From: Candidatus Kapaibacterium sp.
GTDB taxonomy: Bacteria > Bacteroidota > Ignavibacteria > Kapaibacteriales > UBA7675
Assembly: GCA_028284775.1 (NCBI GenBank)
Contig: JANQRB010000063.1
Location: 1 to 55,847 of the forward strand
Reading direction: 5' to 3'
DNA length: 55,847 nt
Part shown: positions 27,858-37,578 of the stretch, in pieces
How positions within the stretch are numbered: the stretch's first letter is position 1
Layout of the letters: each line of letters starts with the position of its first letter
Program-made: the position numbers and the translations under genes
Notes under the pieces: generated by a model
What the model saw: the letters and a program-made list of their open reading frames with translations, nothing else
The model's database searches: none
What the model was told of the DNA's origin: nothing

Positions 27858-30800
27858 GTGGTATTCTGTGAGTCGAAATCATCACGCCTGTTGCTGCGAG
27901 CGGCGATCTTATTGGCTGACTGTCGTGGCAGCTCTGTGAAATCGGATGCGGAGTCTCCTTCCTTTCTCCTGTGTTTTTTCGTGAATATAGCCGCATTTGC
28001 GGCACTTCAGGCGCAATTGCCTCAGTTTAAGCATTACACCGTAGACGACGGTCTGCCGAGCTCCGAAACACACGATCTGCTTCAGGATAGGGATGGTTTT
28101 GTGTGGATCGCGACCGATCGCGGTGTCTGTCGCTATGATGGATACCGTTTCCGGATTTATACAAAATTGGATGGTCTTTGCGGCAACTTTGCCTTCACGA
28201 TGCACCAGGATTTGCAGCGCCGTTTGTGGTTTGCGACAATGACGGGCTGCCTCAGCTATCGGCTGAACAATCGATTTTTCAGCTTTGCGCAGGGGGAAAG
28301 GGATGGCGCGCCGCCTGTATTTCCTTCCGCATCACTCTTGTATGTCGATGCGCTCGATACCATCTGGCTCGATGGTACCAGCGCGAGGTCCTACCGCATA
28401 AGCCCCGAAGGACAAATGCTGCGGGCCTTTGCCGATTACGATGCCAGGCCCGCGACACTTATGATCAAACACTGGGAAGATGGATCGTATGTCATTGAAT
28501 TGCTGCCTGCGAAGGATGCAGCCCAGCGATTCGATCAAGTGCATGTCTTTAGCGAAGGCGCGAAGGCTGTCCTGCCTTTTGCCTTTCACTTCGAAGACCA
28601 GTGGGATTTCACCATGGACTTTCGGCGCCTGCCCGATAATCAATACCTTCTCCGACTCGGTCATACCAGTGCCGTACTCGATACCACCGGAGTGTCTCAC
28701 ACATGGCAAAGTCATCATGCGGCGATGAGCCACAGTTCACTCTTAGACCGTGACGGCGATTTGTGGCTCGGCTTGCGAGACAATGGCGGCGTCCGCTTCT
28801 TACCGCAGGCCGATTTCAGTCGTCAGCCGATCGGCTATCTGCAGGGGCTCAGCGTCAGCGATATCATGCAGGATCACGAAGGCGGAATCTGGTTCAGTAC
28901 GCTCGAAGACGGGCTCTACTATCTGCACGCCAAAACGACGCGCAGCTTTCGAAAAGAGGACGGCCTTTATGGCGAGCAGGTGCGTTGTATTGCCCCCGGA
29001 AGCGATTGTGTCTGGGTCTCGACGGATGAAGGCGGTCTACATCGCTTTCGCCCTTCCGGCGACAGCCTGTCATTCGATGTGTGGATCGGCTATCCGGGAA
29101 TTCGTGCCCTGACAGAAACGGCCGACGGCGCGCTTTGGTTAAGTACGAGTGACGGCACATCGCGCCTGGACCCGACACATGACGCAAAACCGCGTTTGGT
29201 ATCGAATGATCCGCCGATACAGTTCCGGGAGCTGAACGACAACAGTCTCATATTTTGTTCAGCCAATGAACTGGTGCGTGTTAAGGATGATTCGCTGCAC
29301 CGTCGACGACTGGCCTTTCTTTCCGAGGACTATCAGAAGATCGTGTTTCCACTTTCGACCGATGATATATTGATCGGCGCTTACGATGGCCTGTACAGCT
29401 ACAATTGGCGCAGCGGCCGTTTCCGAACTCCCGCCGACGAGCATCCGGCCTTGCGCAATCGCATCAGCGACATAGCTCGCGACAGCGACGGGCGTCTTTA
29501 CTTTGCCACCACCGGAATCGGTCTGATAATTGTCGAAGGCGATTCCACGCGCGTGATCGGCAGACAGAACGGTCTGAGCAGCAATATGTGTCACGCGCTT
29601 GCCCTGGACGGAGCATCCCTCTGGCTTGCAACCAATGCCGGACTTAACAAGATCGACGGGGAACGCATTAGCTCTTTTACCCAACTTGACGGACTGGCGT
29701 CCAACGAGATCCATGACCTGGCTCTCTTCGGCGACAGGCTCTGGCTGGCCACGCATAAGGGACTTACACTGATGCCCGGGGAAATCAGGGCCCATGCCTT
29801 GTCGCCGCCGCCGCTCCATCTGACTGGTCTGCGAATCAACGACCGTGACACTACGATCCGCTCTTCCTACCGCCTCAGTCACCGGCAAAATAATCTGACA
29901 ATCCACTATGTTGGCCTCAGTTATCTCAGATCCGGCACGCTTCGATACCGTTATCGTTTGTTGGGGCTGGACAGCGCCTGGCAGCTTACCGGCAACACAT
30001 CGGTACTCTTCCCCGGTCTGCATCCCGGCGCTTACACTTTTCAGCTTGCGGCGGGTTTCGGCGGCGGAGACTGGACGGCCGATTCCCGCGAGCTGCAAAT
30101 AGTGATTGCCCCGGCCTTCTGGCAGACATGGTGGTTCCGCAGCGCACTTGGCCTGGTATTGCTGGCTGGCCTGTGGGCAATAGTGAGAATGCGTTTTGCG
30201 ATGCTGCGTAAGACATTTGCCTTGCAGCGTCAATCGCTTGAAGCTGAACAGACCGCTTTACGCGCGCAGTTGAATCCGCACTTTTTGTTTAATTCCCTGA
30301 ACTCGATCCAAACCCTGATCGCCAGGAACGAGCGCACATTCGCTTTGCGCATTGTAGCCAAATTTGCACGCTTGATGCGCGGTGTTTTGCGAAGTTCACA
30401 GGAATCATTCGTAAGCCTGGAGCGTGAGTTAGAGTCGCTGCGGCTCTATCTGGATCTGGAGAGTCTGCGCTTCGATAATTCTTTTAGCTACGAAATAGAT
30501 GTGGCGACGGATATCGATGTAACCTCTGTTAGCATTCCGCCGATGCTGATTCAACCCTATCTGGAAAATGCCGTCTGGCACGGTATCATGAAAAAAAATA
30601 AAGCGGGCGGCCACATCAGCCTTGTGCTGCGCCGACGGGAATCGCTGCTTCATTGCCGCGTGGAGGATAATGGCGCCGGTCGCCGGCGCTTAAGGCATAC
30701 CTCTAGTAAGGGAGAACAGGGGCCATCCGGCATGAAGATGACCGCCGCCCGCCTGCGCAATTTGGCCGAAATGTATCAGTGCCGCTGCGGCGTCGAAGTG

Positions 30801-30917
30801 ATGGATCTTGTCGATGACAGCGGCGCGCCGGCCGGAACCCGTATCGATCTGCGACTGCCGCTTCGAAACATTGCACCTACATCACATTTACAGCCTTCGG
30901 AGGACTACGCCTCATGA
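27858..30917 (+). CDS. LytS-type sensor histidine kinase with beta-propeller sensor
   Basis: The product has 1019 residues and a GTG start with an excellent ribosome site. A hydrophobic signal segment lies at about 36-52 (FLLCFFVNIAAFAAL). The propeller repeats closely follow those of the kinase at 23396 (GLPSSETHDLLQD, GFVWIATDRGVCRYDGY, GGIWFSTLEDGLYYL). Y_Y_Y is at about 655-750 and a membrane helix at about 758-776. The kinase core has His808 in LNPHFLFNSL, QPYLENA, DNGAG and a terminal G-T-R box. The gene overlaps its regulator by 4 bp (ATGA). It is a duplicate of pair 2 with diverged sensor loops, so the two probably answer different ligands with related outputs. It uses more AT-rich codons than its neighbours in places. 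Confidence 0.95.
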   Translation: MVFCESKSSRLLLRAAILLADCRGSSVKSDAESPSFLLCFFVNIAAFAALQAQLPQFKHYTVDDGLPSSETHDLLQDRDGFVWIATDRGVCRYDGYRFRIYTKLDGLCGNFAFTMHQDLQRRLWFATMTGCLSYRLNNRFFSFAQGERDGAPPVFPSASLLYVDALDTIWLDGTSARSYRISPEGQMLRAFADYDARPATLMIKHWEDGSYVIELLPAKDAAQRFDQVHVFSEGAKAVLPFAFHFEDQWDFTMDFRRLPDNQYLLRLGHTSAVLDTTGVSHTWQSHHAAMSHSSLLDRDGDLWLGLRDNGGVRFLPQADFSRQPIGYLQGLSVSDIMQDHEGGIWFSTLEDGLYYLHAKTTRSFRKEDGLYGEQVRCIAPGSDCVWVSTDEGGLHRFRPSGDSLSFDVWIGYPGIRALTETADGALWLSTSDGTSRLDPTHDAKPRLVSNDPPIQFRELNDNSLIFCSANELVRVKDDSLHRRRLAFLSEDYQKIVFPLSTDDILIGAYDGLYSYNWRSGRFRTPADEHPALRNRISDIARDSDGRLYFATTGIGLIIVEGDSTRVIGRQNGLSSNMCHALALDGASLWLATNAGLNKIDGERISSFTQLDGLASNEIHDLALFGDRLWLATHKGLTLMPGEIRAHALSPPPLHLTGLRINDRDTTIRSSYRLSHRQNNLTIHYVGLSYLRSGTLRYRYRLLGLDSAWQLTGNTSVLFPGLHPGAYTFQLAAGFGGGDWTADSRELQIVIAPAFWQTWWFRSALGLVLLAGLWAIVRMRFAMLRKTFALQRQSLEAEQTALRAQLNPHFLFNSLNSIQTLIARNERTFALRIVAKFARLMRGVLRSSQESFVSLERELESLRLYLDLESLRFDNSFSYEIDVATDIDVTSVSIPPMLIQPYLENAVWHGIMKKNKAGGHISLVLRRRESLLHCRVEDNGAGRRRLRHTSSKGEQGPSGMKMTAARLRNLAEMYQCRCGVEVMDLVDDSGAPAGTRIDLRLPLRNIAPTSHLQPSEDYAS

Positions 30918-31633
30918 TCAAAGCCCTGATTGTCGACGATGAACAAAGCGGCTGCATAATGCTGCAGCACCTGTTAAACGACTTTTGTCCCGATGTACAG
31001 GTTCTCGGCACCGCCAACAGTGTCGCGGCGGCCGTCGAGAGTATCAGCGCCCGCCAACCGAACCTGGTGTTCCTTGATATCAAAATGCCGCTGGGTGACG
31101 GCTTCGACCTCCTGAAGCATTTCCGGCCCGGGTCGTTCCAGGTGATTGTTACCACAGCGCACGAAAGTTATGCCGTCCGAGCCTTCCGGGTGGCCGCCAC
31201 CGACTATTTGTTAAAGCCGATCGATCCGGATGAACTGCAGGCGGCGATGGCCAAGTTTCGTTCGACGCTCGGCAGGAGCGCTAACGATTCCGGGCGGCAG
31301 GGCGATCCGGCGGACCAGGTAGCCGTTCCCACGCTGCAGGGCTACACTGTTCTCAAGCTATCCGATATCATACGCCTGGACGCCGAAGGAGTCTACACAA
31401 CGCTTCACCTCGCCGACGGCAGCAGTATCCTGGTTTCAACGAACATTGGCGAGCTCGATCAGCGCTTTGCAGGCAGGGGATTCTATCGGGTTCACAACTC
31501 GCACGTAGTCAACCTGCGCCATGTTCTGCACTTTATTCGCAGTGGCGCAGGGTATCTGGTAATGTCGGACGGATCGCACGTCAATGTCTCGCGTCGCAAA
31601 CGCGAGTCCTTTTTGCGTTTACTGCATTCCTGA
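30914..31633 (+). CDS. LytTR-family response regulator, partner of the kinase 27858-30917
   Basis: The product has 239 residues. The start overlaps the kinase stop (ATGA), and GGAGGA lies 9 nt upstream inside the kinase gene. The receiver has Asp8/Asp9, acceptor Asp55 in LVFLDIKMPLG, TTAHESYA and LLKPIDP. The LytTR domain (about 135-239) has FYRVHNSHVVNLRHVLHFI, nearly the same segment as in the orphan regulator at 8908. The next gene downstream, in the same direction, is a T9SS cargo gene about 240 nt away whose paralogue sits downstream of the orphan regulator; this parallel supports a regulator-target relationship (inference). Confidence 0.95.
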   Translation: MIKALIVDDEQSGCIMLQHLLNDFCPDVQVLGTANSVAAAVESISARQPNLVFLDIKMPLGDGFDLLKHFRPGSFQVIVTTAHESYAVRAFRVAATDYLLKPIDPDELQAAMAKFRSTLGRSANDSGRQGDPADQVAVPTLQGYTVLKLSDIIRLDAEGVYTTLHLADGSSILVSTNIGELDQRFAGRGFYRVHNSHVVNLRHVLHFIRSGAGYLVMSDGSHVNVSRRKRESFLRLLHS

Positions 31634-31860
31634 GTACAGCATTTTCCACCCGCTTGCGCAGCCGGCCCTCCGGCTCTGATGCGCAGCACCGGCACAGCAG
31701 CGCAATTAAGGCTGCAGGGCATTCGCATTCGGCTACCACCTTTTAGCTATACACGCCGTTCGTTAAACGCCGCTTGTTCGCAGGACGGTCGCCGGGCTAG
31801 ATTGCCCGCAAACCCGTCAATCGCGGGGCCACCGCGATCAGGAGCGGACAATTAACATTT

Positions 31861-31866
31861 AGGAAG
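31861..31866 (+). promoter_or_regulatory. Ribosome binding site choosing the ATG at 31872
   Basis: AGGAAG ends 5 nt before the ATG. A GTG at 31866 opens the same frame but overlaps this site, so the ATG is preferred. Confidence 0.6.
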
Positions 31867-31871
31867 TGGGG

Positions 31872-33524
31872 ATGAAGATGATGAATCGCATAAAGCATTG
31901 CGGATCAATGGGCATTGCCTGGCTATTTTTGCTGCTCTGCGCCAGCGTTTCTCTGCATGGACAATTTGTTCCGGCCGTAACGGCCGATGGCGTAGCGAGT
32001 GCCGGACCGGTTGTCGGCGTCGCCAATACCGGCAACGATGTCGATGAATGTAGTTTCTGTCCCAGCTCCAGGATGCTCGTAATGACCTGGGACGGTCAGG
32101 CGCCGATGCTGGCCTGGGATCATAATGGTACGGCGCAGTCGCTGCCGTTGCTTGGTAACAGCTACTACCCGTCGCAGCTGCCCGTCGACCCCGATATCGT
32201 AGTGGGCAATAATGGCGCCAACCTTGTCGTTGCCTACGAATTGGCAGACCGAATCTTCATTGAAGCCTGGCAATGGAATAGCGGCAGCGGTCTCTTTCAG
32301 GCGCTGAGCGCCGCGCCCATTTTGGTTTATGGTAGCTCGGTGAGCAAAACAGCAAACATCTGCATCGATCCGCTGAACAACATCATAGTAAGCTGGCAGT
32401 CGGACGTCGGCGGGAAAGAGGCGGTGTTTGCACGCTGCGGTGATGTCTTCGGCGCGCTGTCCGCCAATGTGGTCAGTTTGAGCCAGGCGGACTTTAACAG
32501 CGCCGATTATGAATGCAACGCGGCGGATGTCTCGGTATACCACCATGCACTCTACGGCCATGTGGTGCATTTCTGCTATCGGGTCGTCAATTCAACAACG
32601 CTGGCAGAAGGCTTGGTCCATAAGCGCGAAGACTTCAGCGTGCTGCAGGCGGGCTCCGCGAACAGTTCGGCGGCGACCTTTGTCTACACGCCGCCAGCCG
32701 GTGACAAGCTGAACGAGCCGCGAATCTCCTCCATCTGGAATTATGGCAACGCCAGCTCGCCCTCGTATTTCGAAATCGTGTTTCAACACATCGATGTCAG
32801 CGCCAACAAATACTATATCAAGGGTTATAACGGTTTCAGCGGGCTGAGCACAAACCTTAACACCGCACACTCACTGGAAGAGTGTTACAATGCTCGCCCC
32901 GTCGTCAGTTTCTATCAGGACTGGATTCACGCCGCATGGGAGTATGATGATGATTTCCCCGGCTGCGGCAAGTTCAACCTCAATACGCCGCCTCTGCCCT
33001 CGGCGACGTCGGCGGAGGTCCTGGTCAATCGCTTTGGCGGCTTCAACGGTATTCCTTATGCGCCGCCTTACTATCTGCAAAACATTAATGTAAGCGGTTT
33101 TCAGGGCGTTCCCTCGATCGCCGGTCGCAAGTGGATCAGCAACCCCATGCTCTTCCTGTTGCACTTCGATAAACAACAAAATCAGATTGTCTACAAGCTG
33201 AGCAATTTTTCGCCCATTGCAGCTGTTAAACAAGGCGAACAAACGCTTGTCGAAACCGCGCTTCACGGAGCGGCGCCGGGCGAGCTGACGGTCTATCCGC
33301 AGCCGGCCACCGGTGATTTCACCATTCGCAGCGCCACGGCCTCGATCCGGTCGCTGCGCTTGCGGGATATGATGGGCAATGTCATTGCGGATCTCGCCCG
33401 ATCGAACTTGTCTGCCGGCCGGGAACTGCAGATCGACGGCAGCGCACTGCCCGCGGGCTCATACATACTGGAAGCCGAAATTGGCGGCCTGACCAGGCGG
33501 CGACTGATCTCGATTGTCCACTAA
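31872..33524 (+). CDS. Secreted Cys-rich protein with T9SS sorting domain, paralogue of 14500-16131
   Basis: The product has 550 residues. A signal peptide covers about residues 1-33 (ends SLHGQ). The body matches the protein at 14500 over its whole length: the N-T-G-N-D/CSFC/R-M-L-V-M-T-W-D-G block, D-P-D-I-V-V-G-N, E-A-W-Q-W, and the cysteines of C-N-x-x-D-V-S, E-E-C-Y-N and P-G-C-G-K are all present. The sorting domain is at about 470-550, with YPQPATG where most type A domains have YPNP. Unknown fold, probably beta-rich and disulfide-stabilised, displayed or released outside the cell. It directly follows the third kinase-regulator pair, which may control it. Confidence 0.93.
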   Translation: MKMMNRIKHCGSMGIAWLFLLLCASVSLHGQFVPAVTADGVASAGPVVGVANTGNDVDECSFCPSSRMLVMTWDGQAPMLAWDHNGTAQSLPLLGNSYYPSQLPVDPDIVVGNNGANLVVAYELADRIFIEAWQWNSGSGLFQALSAAPILVYGSSVSKTANICIDPLNNIIVSWQSDVGGKEAVFARCGDVFGALSANVVSLSQADFNSADYECNAADVSVYHHALYGHVVHFCYRVVNSTTLAEGLVHKREDFSVLQAGSANSSAATFVYTPPAGDKLNEPRISSIWNYGNASSPSYFEIVFQHIDVSANKYYIKGYNGFSGLSTNLNTAHSLEECYNARPVVSFYQDWIHAAWEYDDDFPGCGKFNLNTPPLPSATSAEVLVNRFGGFNGIPYAPPYYLQNINVSGFQGVPSIAGRKWISNPMLFLLHFDKQQNQIVYKLSNFSPIAAVKQGEQTLVETALHGAAPGELTVYPQPATGDFTIRSATASIRSLRLRDMMGNVIADLARSNLSAGRELQIDGSALPAGSYILEAEIGGLTRRRLISIVH

Positions 33525-33747
33525 TCACTCCGTCCCGCTGTGCGCAGCCTGGTGTCGATGATCCTGCCGGCAGTCTAATGCCGTCCCACGTTGACGCATG
33601 CAAGCTCGCATACTGACGAACGCAAGAAACACTTCACACTGCCAATGCAGGAGTGCGGCGCTTGAAGACATCAGTACTTCGCTATTGCCTCACGCCTATC
33701 GGTGACCTCGCAGTCTTATTCACATTCGAGTTAACTAAATAACGCAT

Positions 33748-33751
33748 GGAG
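33748..33751 (+). promoter_or_regulatory. Ribosome binding site choosing the ATG at 33758
   Basis: GGAG lies 6 nt before the ATG at 33758. The earlier in-frame ATG at 33746 has no such site upstream and overlaps this one, so the shorter protein is preferred. Confidence 0.55.
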
Positions 33752-33757
33752 AAAACA

Positions 33758-36700
33758 ATGTACCGTGATAGACAAGTTCAAGTAAATGCCAACAGGGTGG
33801 CTGCACACAGGTTGTTGTCGTTAACCTTGATCGCCGCAATGCTGATGTGCGGCGCCGGTGAGCTCTGGTCTCAAAACTGGCTCTGGGGAGTGAATTCACT
33901 TTCCAGTCCGGGGAGCAATGGTCTGCGCAGCCACGGGGTTGCACACTCACCGCATGGGCAGCCCGGCTACTTTATGTATAATACCGGCGAATATTATGGC
34001 AGTCAACAAGCCAATTTCGGCGGCGGTCCCACTCTGCCGAACTCCGCCGGATTTACCGACGGCTATATTTGTAAACACGATGCCGCCGGCACTGTTTTAT
34101 GGGCTAACGTCATCCAGGGGCCGCTCGAAGAAGCCGGCCGGAAGATTGTTGTCGATCGTTATGACAACAGCTATATCGTCGGCGAGTTCGTCAGCAGTCA
34201 GGTAATCTTCAGTTCTGTTAACGGTCCATCGATGATCCTGAATAATACCAACGCCGCCGGAACGACAAGCGATATATTTATCGCGAAGTATGATCCCGAC
34301 GGCTTGCTTCTCTGGGTGGCATCCGGCGGCGGTATGAGCGATGACCGCGGCACGGACATTTGCGTTGACCGCCAAACGCAGTCGACTGTCCTGATCACCG
34401 GCGCTTATCGCAGTTCCTGGGCCGCGTTTAACAGCAATGTGCTGGCGAACTTCGATCCTTCGGGCGGTAGCGAAGATGCCTTCGTCGCGAAATATGACGT
34501 TGTCAACGGCGCGGTTCTCGACGCCTGGTCTTATGGCGGCAGCGACGATGATCTGGGGATGAGTCTGTTGTCCGATGGCACGGCGCATATCCATCTGGCG
34601 GGCAGCTTCGCCAGTCCTGTTCTGTCGTCAGGGATGCTCAGCATTAGCGGCAACGGCGGCATGGATATGTTTTTGATGGACATCGACTTTGCAAGCGGTC
34701 TGCCGAACTGGGCTGTCAGCGCGGGCGGCGCGGATGATGACGAAGGGCTGTCGCTCGCGGCGGCCGGACCCTTTCTCTATGTTGCGGGCGTCTTTCGCGA
34801 CGCAATCAGCTTCGGCGTTCCGGGACTGGCGGGAGCGGGAGACGCCGACGGCTTCCTGGTGCAATACAATCTCTCGGGCACGGCGCAGTGGGCGCGCGCC
34901 GTAGCCGGGCAGTATGGCGAACGGGCGCTTTGCGTTGCCGCCTGGTGCAACAACATCTACCTTGGCGGCGTCGTGGAGTCGCCTTCGGTCAATCTCGGCA
35001 ACACCGTCCTTAACAATCCGACGAGCGGCATTGCAGCGTTTCTCATAAAATACGATGACGCGGGTGATGACCTTTGGAGTATCGCTCCCGTGATCCTGAC
35101 GGATGTTTCCGCAGTGGAAGACCTTGTGACCTATTGGGGCGGAGGGCCCGGACTGATCGATTTTCGGATCGGTCTTTGCGGCAGCTTTAGCGGCGCTGTC
35201 GATTTCGGTCCCTACTGGTTTCCCGGCGCCGGCGGCAATGACGACGGCTTTGTGATCGAGATCGACGATGGCTATCCCTTTACGCTGTCAACCGGCGGAC
35301 CCTTTTGTCTGAATAACCCGCCCGTCACCTTCACTGCGTCAAGCGGGAGCGGGACGTGGTCCGGCCCGGGTATCGTCGATCCCGTCCTGGGGCTGTTCGA
35401 CCCCGGCGTGGCAGGCATCGGAACGCACACCATTGTTTATTCTCTGCAGCTGGGCAAGTCTTGCGTTCACAGCTCGACCGCCCAGGTGAGCGTTGTGACG
35501 GAGGATTGGCCAAAACATCCCCTGCCGAGTCTGGCGGCCTTTGCCAGGGGCGTTGAAGTGGAAGGTTCACACATCAATGGCGACGGCAAGTACTTTGTCT
35601 GTGGCGAAGTTCTGGGGCCGGGTACGCTTGATTTCGGCGGCAACAGCTTGCCGCTCACCAGCGCCGACTCCGATATCTTTGTGGCGATGTACGACGACTG
35701 CGGCGCACAATGGAGTTTCAGTACCGGGTCACCGGGATGGAAAGACTGGGGCGCAGCTCTCAAGTACAGTCAGTTTGACGACAAGCTCTACCTGGGCGGC
35801 ACCTTGGGCGGCGCGCTCCCCCAGTTTAACGGCAGCGCGGGCGGCCTTGCAAATTCGACGCATCCGGCGCTGGCCCTGAGCACGCTTACGTCCGGCAAAA
35901 CTACCGGCTTCCTCGCGCAGCTCGAGCTCGACGGGACTGTTAACTGGATCAGCGTCATCGACCCGCAGTCAACGAAAAACAATCTTGTTAACGATATCGC
36001 TATCGATCAGGGCAGCGGCGCCGTGTACGTCGTCGGTGATTTCAGCGGCAGCATCAGCTTTCCTGCGCCCGGCGGCAGTCACAGCGCCCCAGGCAACACG
36101 GGCATCTTCCTGGCAAAGTACAACGTCAGCGGACAAGTCCAGTGGTCCGCTGCCTACGGAATCGGTGATCTTAACAGCGGCAAAGGTGTCAGTGTCTATG
36201 ACAACGGCGGGGATGTGCTCATTACCGGTTATCTGGGCAAACTGCCGGGCTATGCCGGCAATCACGATTATTTCGTCCGCCGTTACAGTGCCGCCGGCGC
36301 CCTGCTGGCAGGCATTCACAAAGCATCGCAGTTTAACTCCTTCGGCAGCGACATTGTCGCGGACAACAACAACAGCAATCAGTTTTTTGTGACGGGCGCT
36401 TTTCAGGACAACCTGGATCTCAGCACGTCGCAGGTGACGATGACCCCTTTGTCATCCAACGGCGATTACGACGTTTTTACCGCAGCCTACAGCTTCGCGA
36501 ATCAGTTGCAGTGGGCCAATAGCGCCGGCGGCATTGACAAGGATGAAGGGACGGCCATTGCTCTTAACGACGACAATGTCTGGCTGTGCGGCACCCTGAG
36601 CGGCGCCGTCACGCTGCCGGTAGCGCCCTTCACACATTCCACCCAGGGGGGCACGCCCGATATATTCGTGGCGCGTCACAAAATTAGCTCCGGCCTCAGC

Positions 36701-37198
36701 GGAACGTATACGATACATGACGGCGCCGGAAGCTTTGATCAGGCCGATGACATCGCCTGTAACGATGAGGGTTTTGCCTACCTGACCGGTATTTTCGACA
36801 ATGATCTCGATTTGAACACCATGCTGATCGCCGCCGGGCAGCGGGACCCCTTTCTGGCGCGATTGAAAGCCAGCGGCAACTGGCAGCATTTCTTCCGCGA
36901 GAGCGGGCATGGGGAGCAGGCGCAGCCCGAGTCGACCTTGCCCTTGGCTGTCGATATCAGCCCTCAACCGGCAGGGGACGAACTACGGATCCATATCGAC
37001 GGCACGCGCCGGGGAGCCACGATCACCGTCCTCCTGCTTGATGCGCGCGGCGGCGTTATACGTCGTTCAACGCTTCAGAGTATGGGGTCGCACACGCTGA
37101 ACATGGATCTGCGGCAGCTTGCCGCAGGCAGTTATTATCTGCGTGTCACAGATGGCCAACGACAGGTGACGCATTCATTCCTGCGCCGCGCTGATTAG
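33758..37198 (+). CDS. Giant SBBP-repeat beta-propeller protein with T9SS sorting domain, paralogue 1 of 3
   Basis: The product has 1146 residues. A signal peptide covers about 1-39 (ends LWSQ, mature start NWLWGV). About 40-505 and 590-1050 contain repeated SBBP-type strands of the pattern D-[IA]-F-[IV]-A-K-Y-[DN]-x-x-G-x-x-x-W followed by G-G-x-x-x-D-x-G, consistent with two propeller-like halves. Between them, about 507-585, lies an Ig/PKD-like domain (GSGTWSGPGI, then THTIVYSL). About 1062-1146 is a sorting domain starting with ISPQPAGDE. It is the first of three tandem paralogues of nearly equal length, each with its own terminator or repeat behind it. Repeats of this type occur in surface and adhesion proteins; no catalytic residues were seen, so binding or surface-layer functions are the most economical reading. 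Confidence 0.94.
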   Translation: MYRDRQVQVNANRVAAHRLLSLTLIAAMLMCGAGELWSQNWLWGVNSLSSPGSNGLRSHGVAHSPHGQPGYFMYNTGEYYGSQQANFGGGPTLPNSAGFTDGYICKHDAAGTVLWANVIQGPLEEAGRKIVVDRYDNSYIVGEFVSSQVIFSSVNGPSMILNNTNAAGTTSDIFIAKYDPDGLLLWVASGGGMSDDRGTDICVDRQTQSTVLITGAYRSSWAAFNSNVLANFDPSGGSEDAFVAKYDVVNGAVLDAWSYGGSDDDLGMSLLSDGTAHIHLAGSFASPVLSSGMLSISGNGGMDMFLMDIDFASGLPNWAVSAGGADDDEGLSLAAAGPFLYVAGVFRDAISFGVPGLAGAGDADGFLVQYNLSGTAQWARAVAGQYGERALCVAAWCNNIYLGGVVESPSVNLGNTVLNNPTSGIAAFLIKYDDAGDDLWSIAPVILTDVSAVEDLVTYWGGGPGLIDFRIGLCGSFSGAVDFGPYWFPGAGGNDDGFVIEIDDGYPFTLSTGGPFCLNNPPVTFTASSGSGTWSGPGIVDPVLGLFDPGVAGIGTHTIVYSLQLGKSCVHSSTAQVSVVTEDWPKHPLPSLAAFARGVEVEGSHINGDGKYFVCGEVLGPGTLDFGGNSLPLTSADSDIFVAMYDDCGAQWSFSTGSPGWKDWGAALKYSQFDDKLYLGGTLGGALPQFNGSAGGLANSTHPALALSTLTSGKTTGFLAQLELDGTVNWISVIDPQSTKNNLVNDIAIDQGSGAVYVVGDFSGSISFPAPGGSHSAPGNTGIFLAKYNVSGQVQWSAAYGIGDLNSGKGVSVYDNGGDVLITGYLGKLPGYAGNHDYFVRRYSAAGALLAGIHKASQFNSFGSDIVADNNNSNQFFVTGAFQDNLDLSTSQVTMTPLSSNGDYDVFTAAYSFANQLQWANSAGGIDKDEGTAIALNDDNVWLCGTLSGAVTLPVAPFTHSTQGGTPDIFVARHKISSGLSGTYTIHDGAGSFDQADDIACNDEGFAYLTGIFDNDLDLNTMLIAAGQRDPFLARLKASGNWQHFFRESGHGEQAQPESTLPLAVDISPQPAGDELRIHIDGTRRGATITVLLLDARGGVIRRSTLQSMGSHTLNMDLRQLAAGSYYLRVTDGQRQVTHSFLRRAD

Positions 37199-37578
37199 AG
37201 TGTCAATGCGCCTCGCTTAGCTAACAATTTCGCTCCTCGCGCTATCTGCGCGCGCAAAGGTTACCAGGACAGCCAGCTCACTACCTGACGGATGTCCTCG
37301 TGTCGAAGCGACTTCGCAAGCAATCTCTTAAGTGGAGAGGGAGGGTGTGCCCGGGCACACCCTCCCTCTTCGTTTGCCGTTTTCTGCTGTATTGCGCCAT
37401 CTTTCAAATCAAATCGACCACCTGTCCATTTCCGCTTTCAGCCTCCGATGTCTGTGATAGCTTGTCGCCTACAACAGGCAGGGCGGCTCACCCGCTCGCA
37501 CGCGCACGTGCTACGCTTCAACAATATCGCCTCATAGGGCGCAATTCACAATTCAGCAAAGTTCAAGGGTAACAGTCA
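37199..37578. other. Intergenic region between propeller paralogues 1 and 2
   Basis: Holds a perfect terminator palindrome (separate entry) and a leader with AAGGG 9 nt before the next ATG. Nothing else was recognised. Confidence 0.5.
37337..37368 (+). terminator. Terminator: perfect 16-bp GC-rich inverted repeat
   Basis: GAGGGAGGGTGTGCCC is followed at once by its exact reverse complement, then TTCGTTTGCCGTTTT. It lies about 140 nt past the stop codon. Confidence 0.85.
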
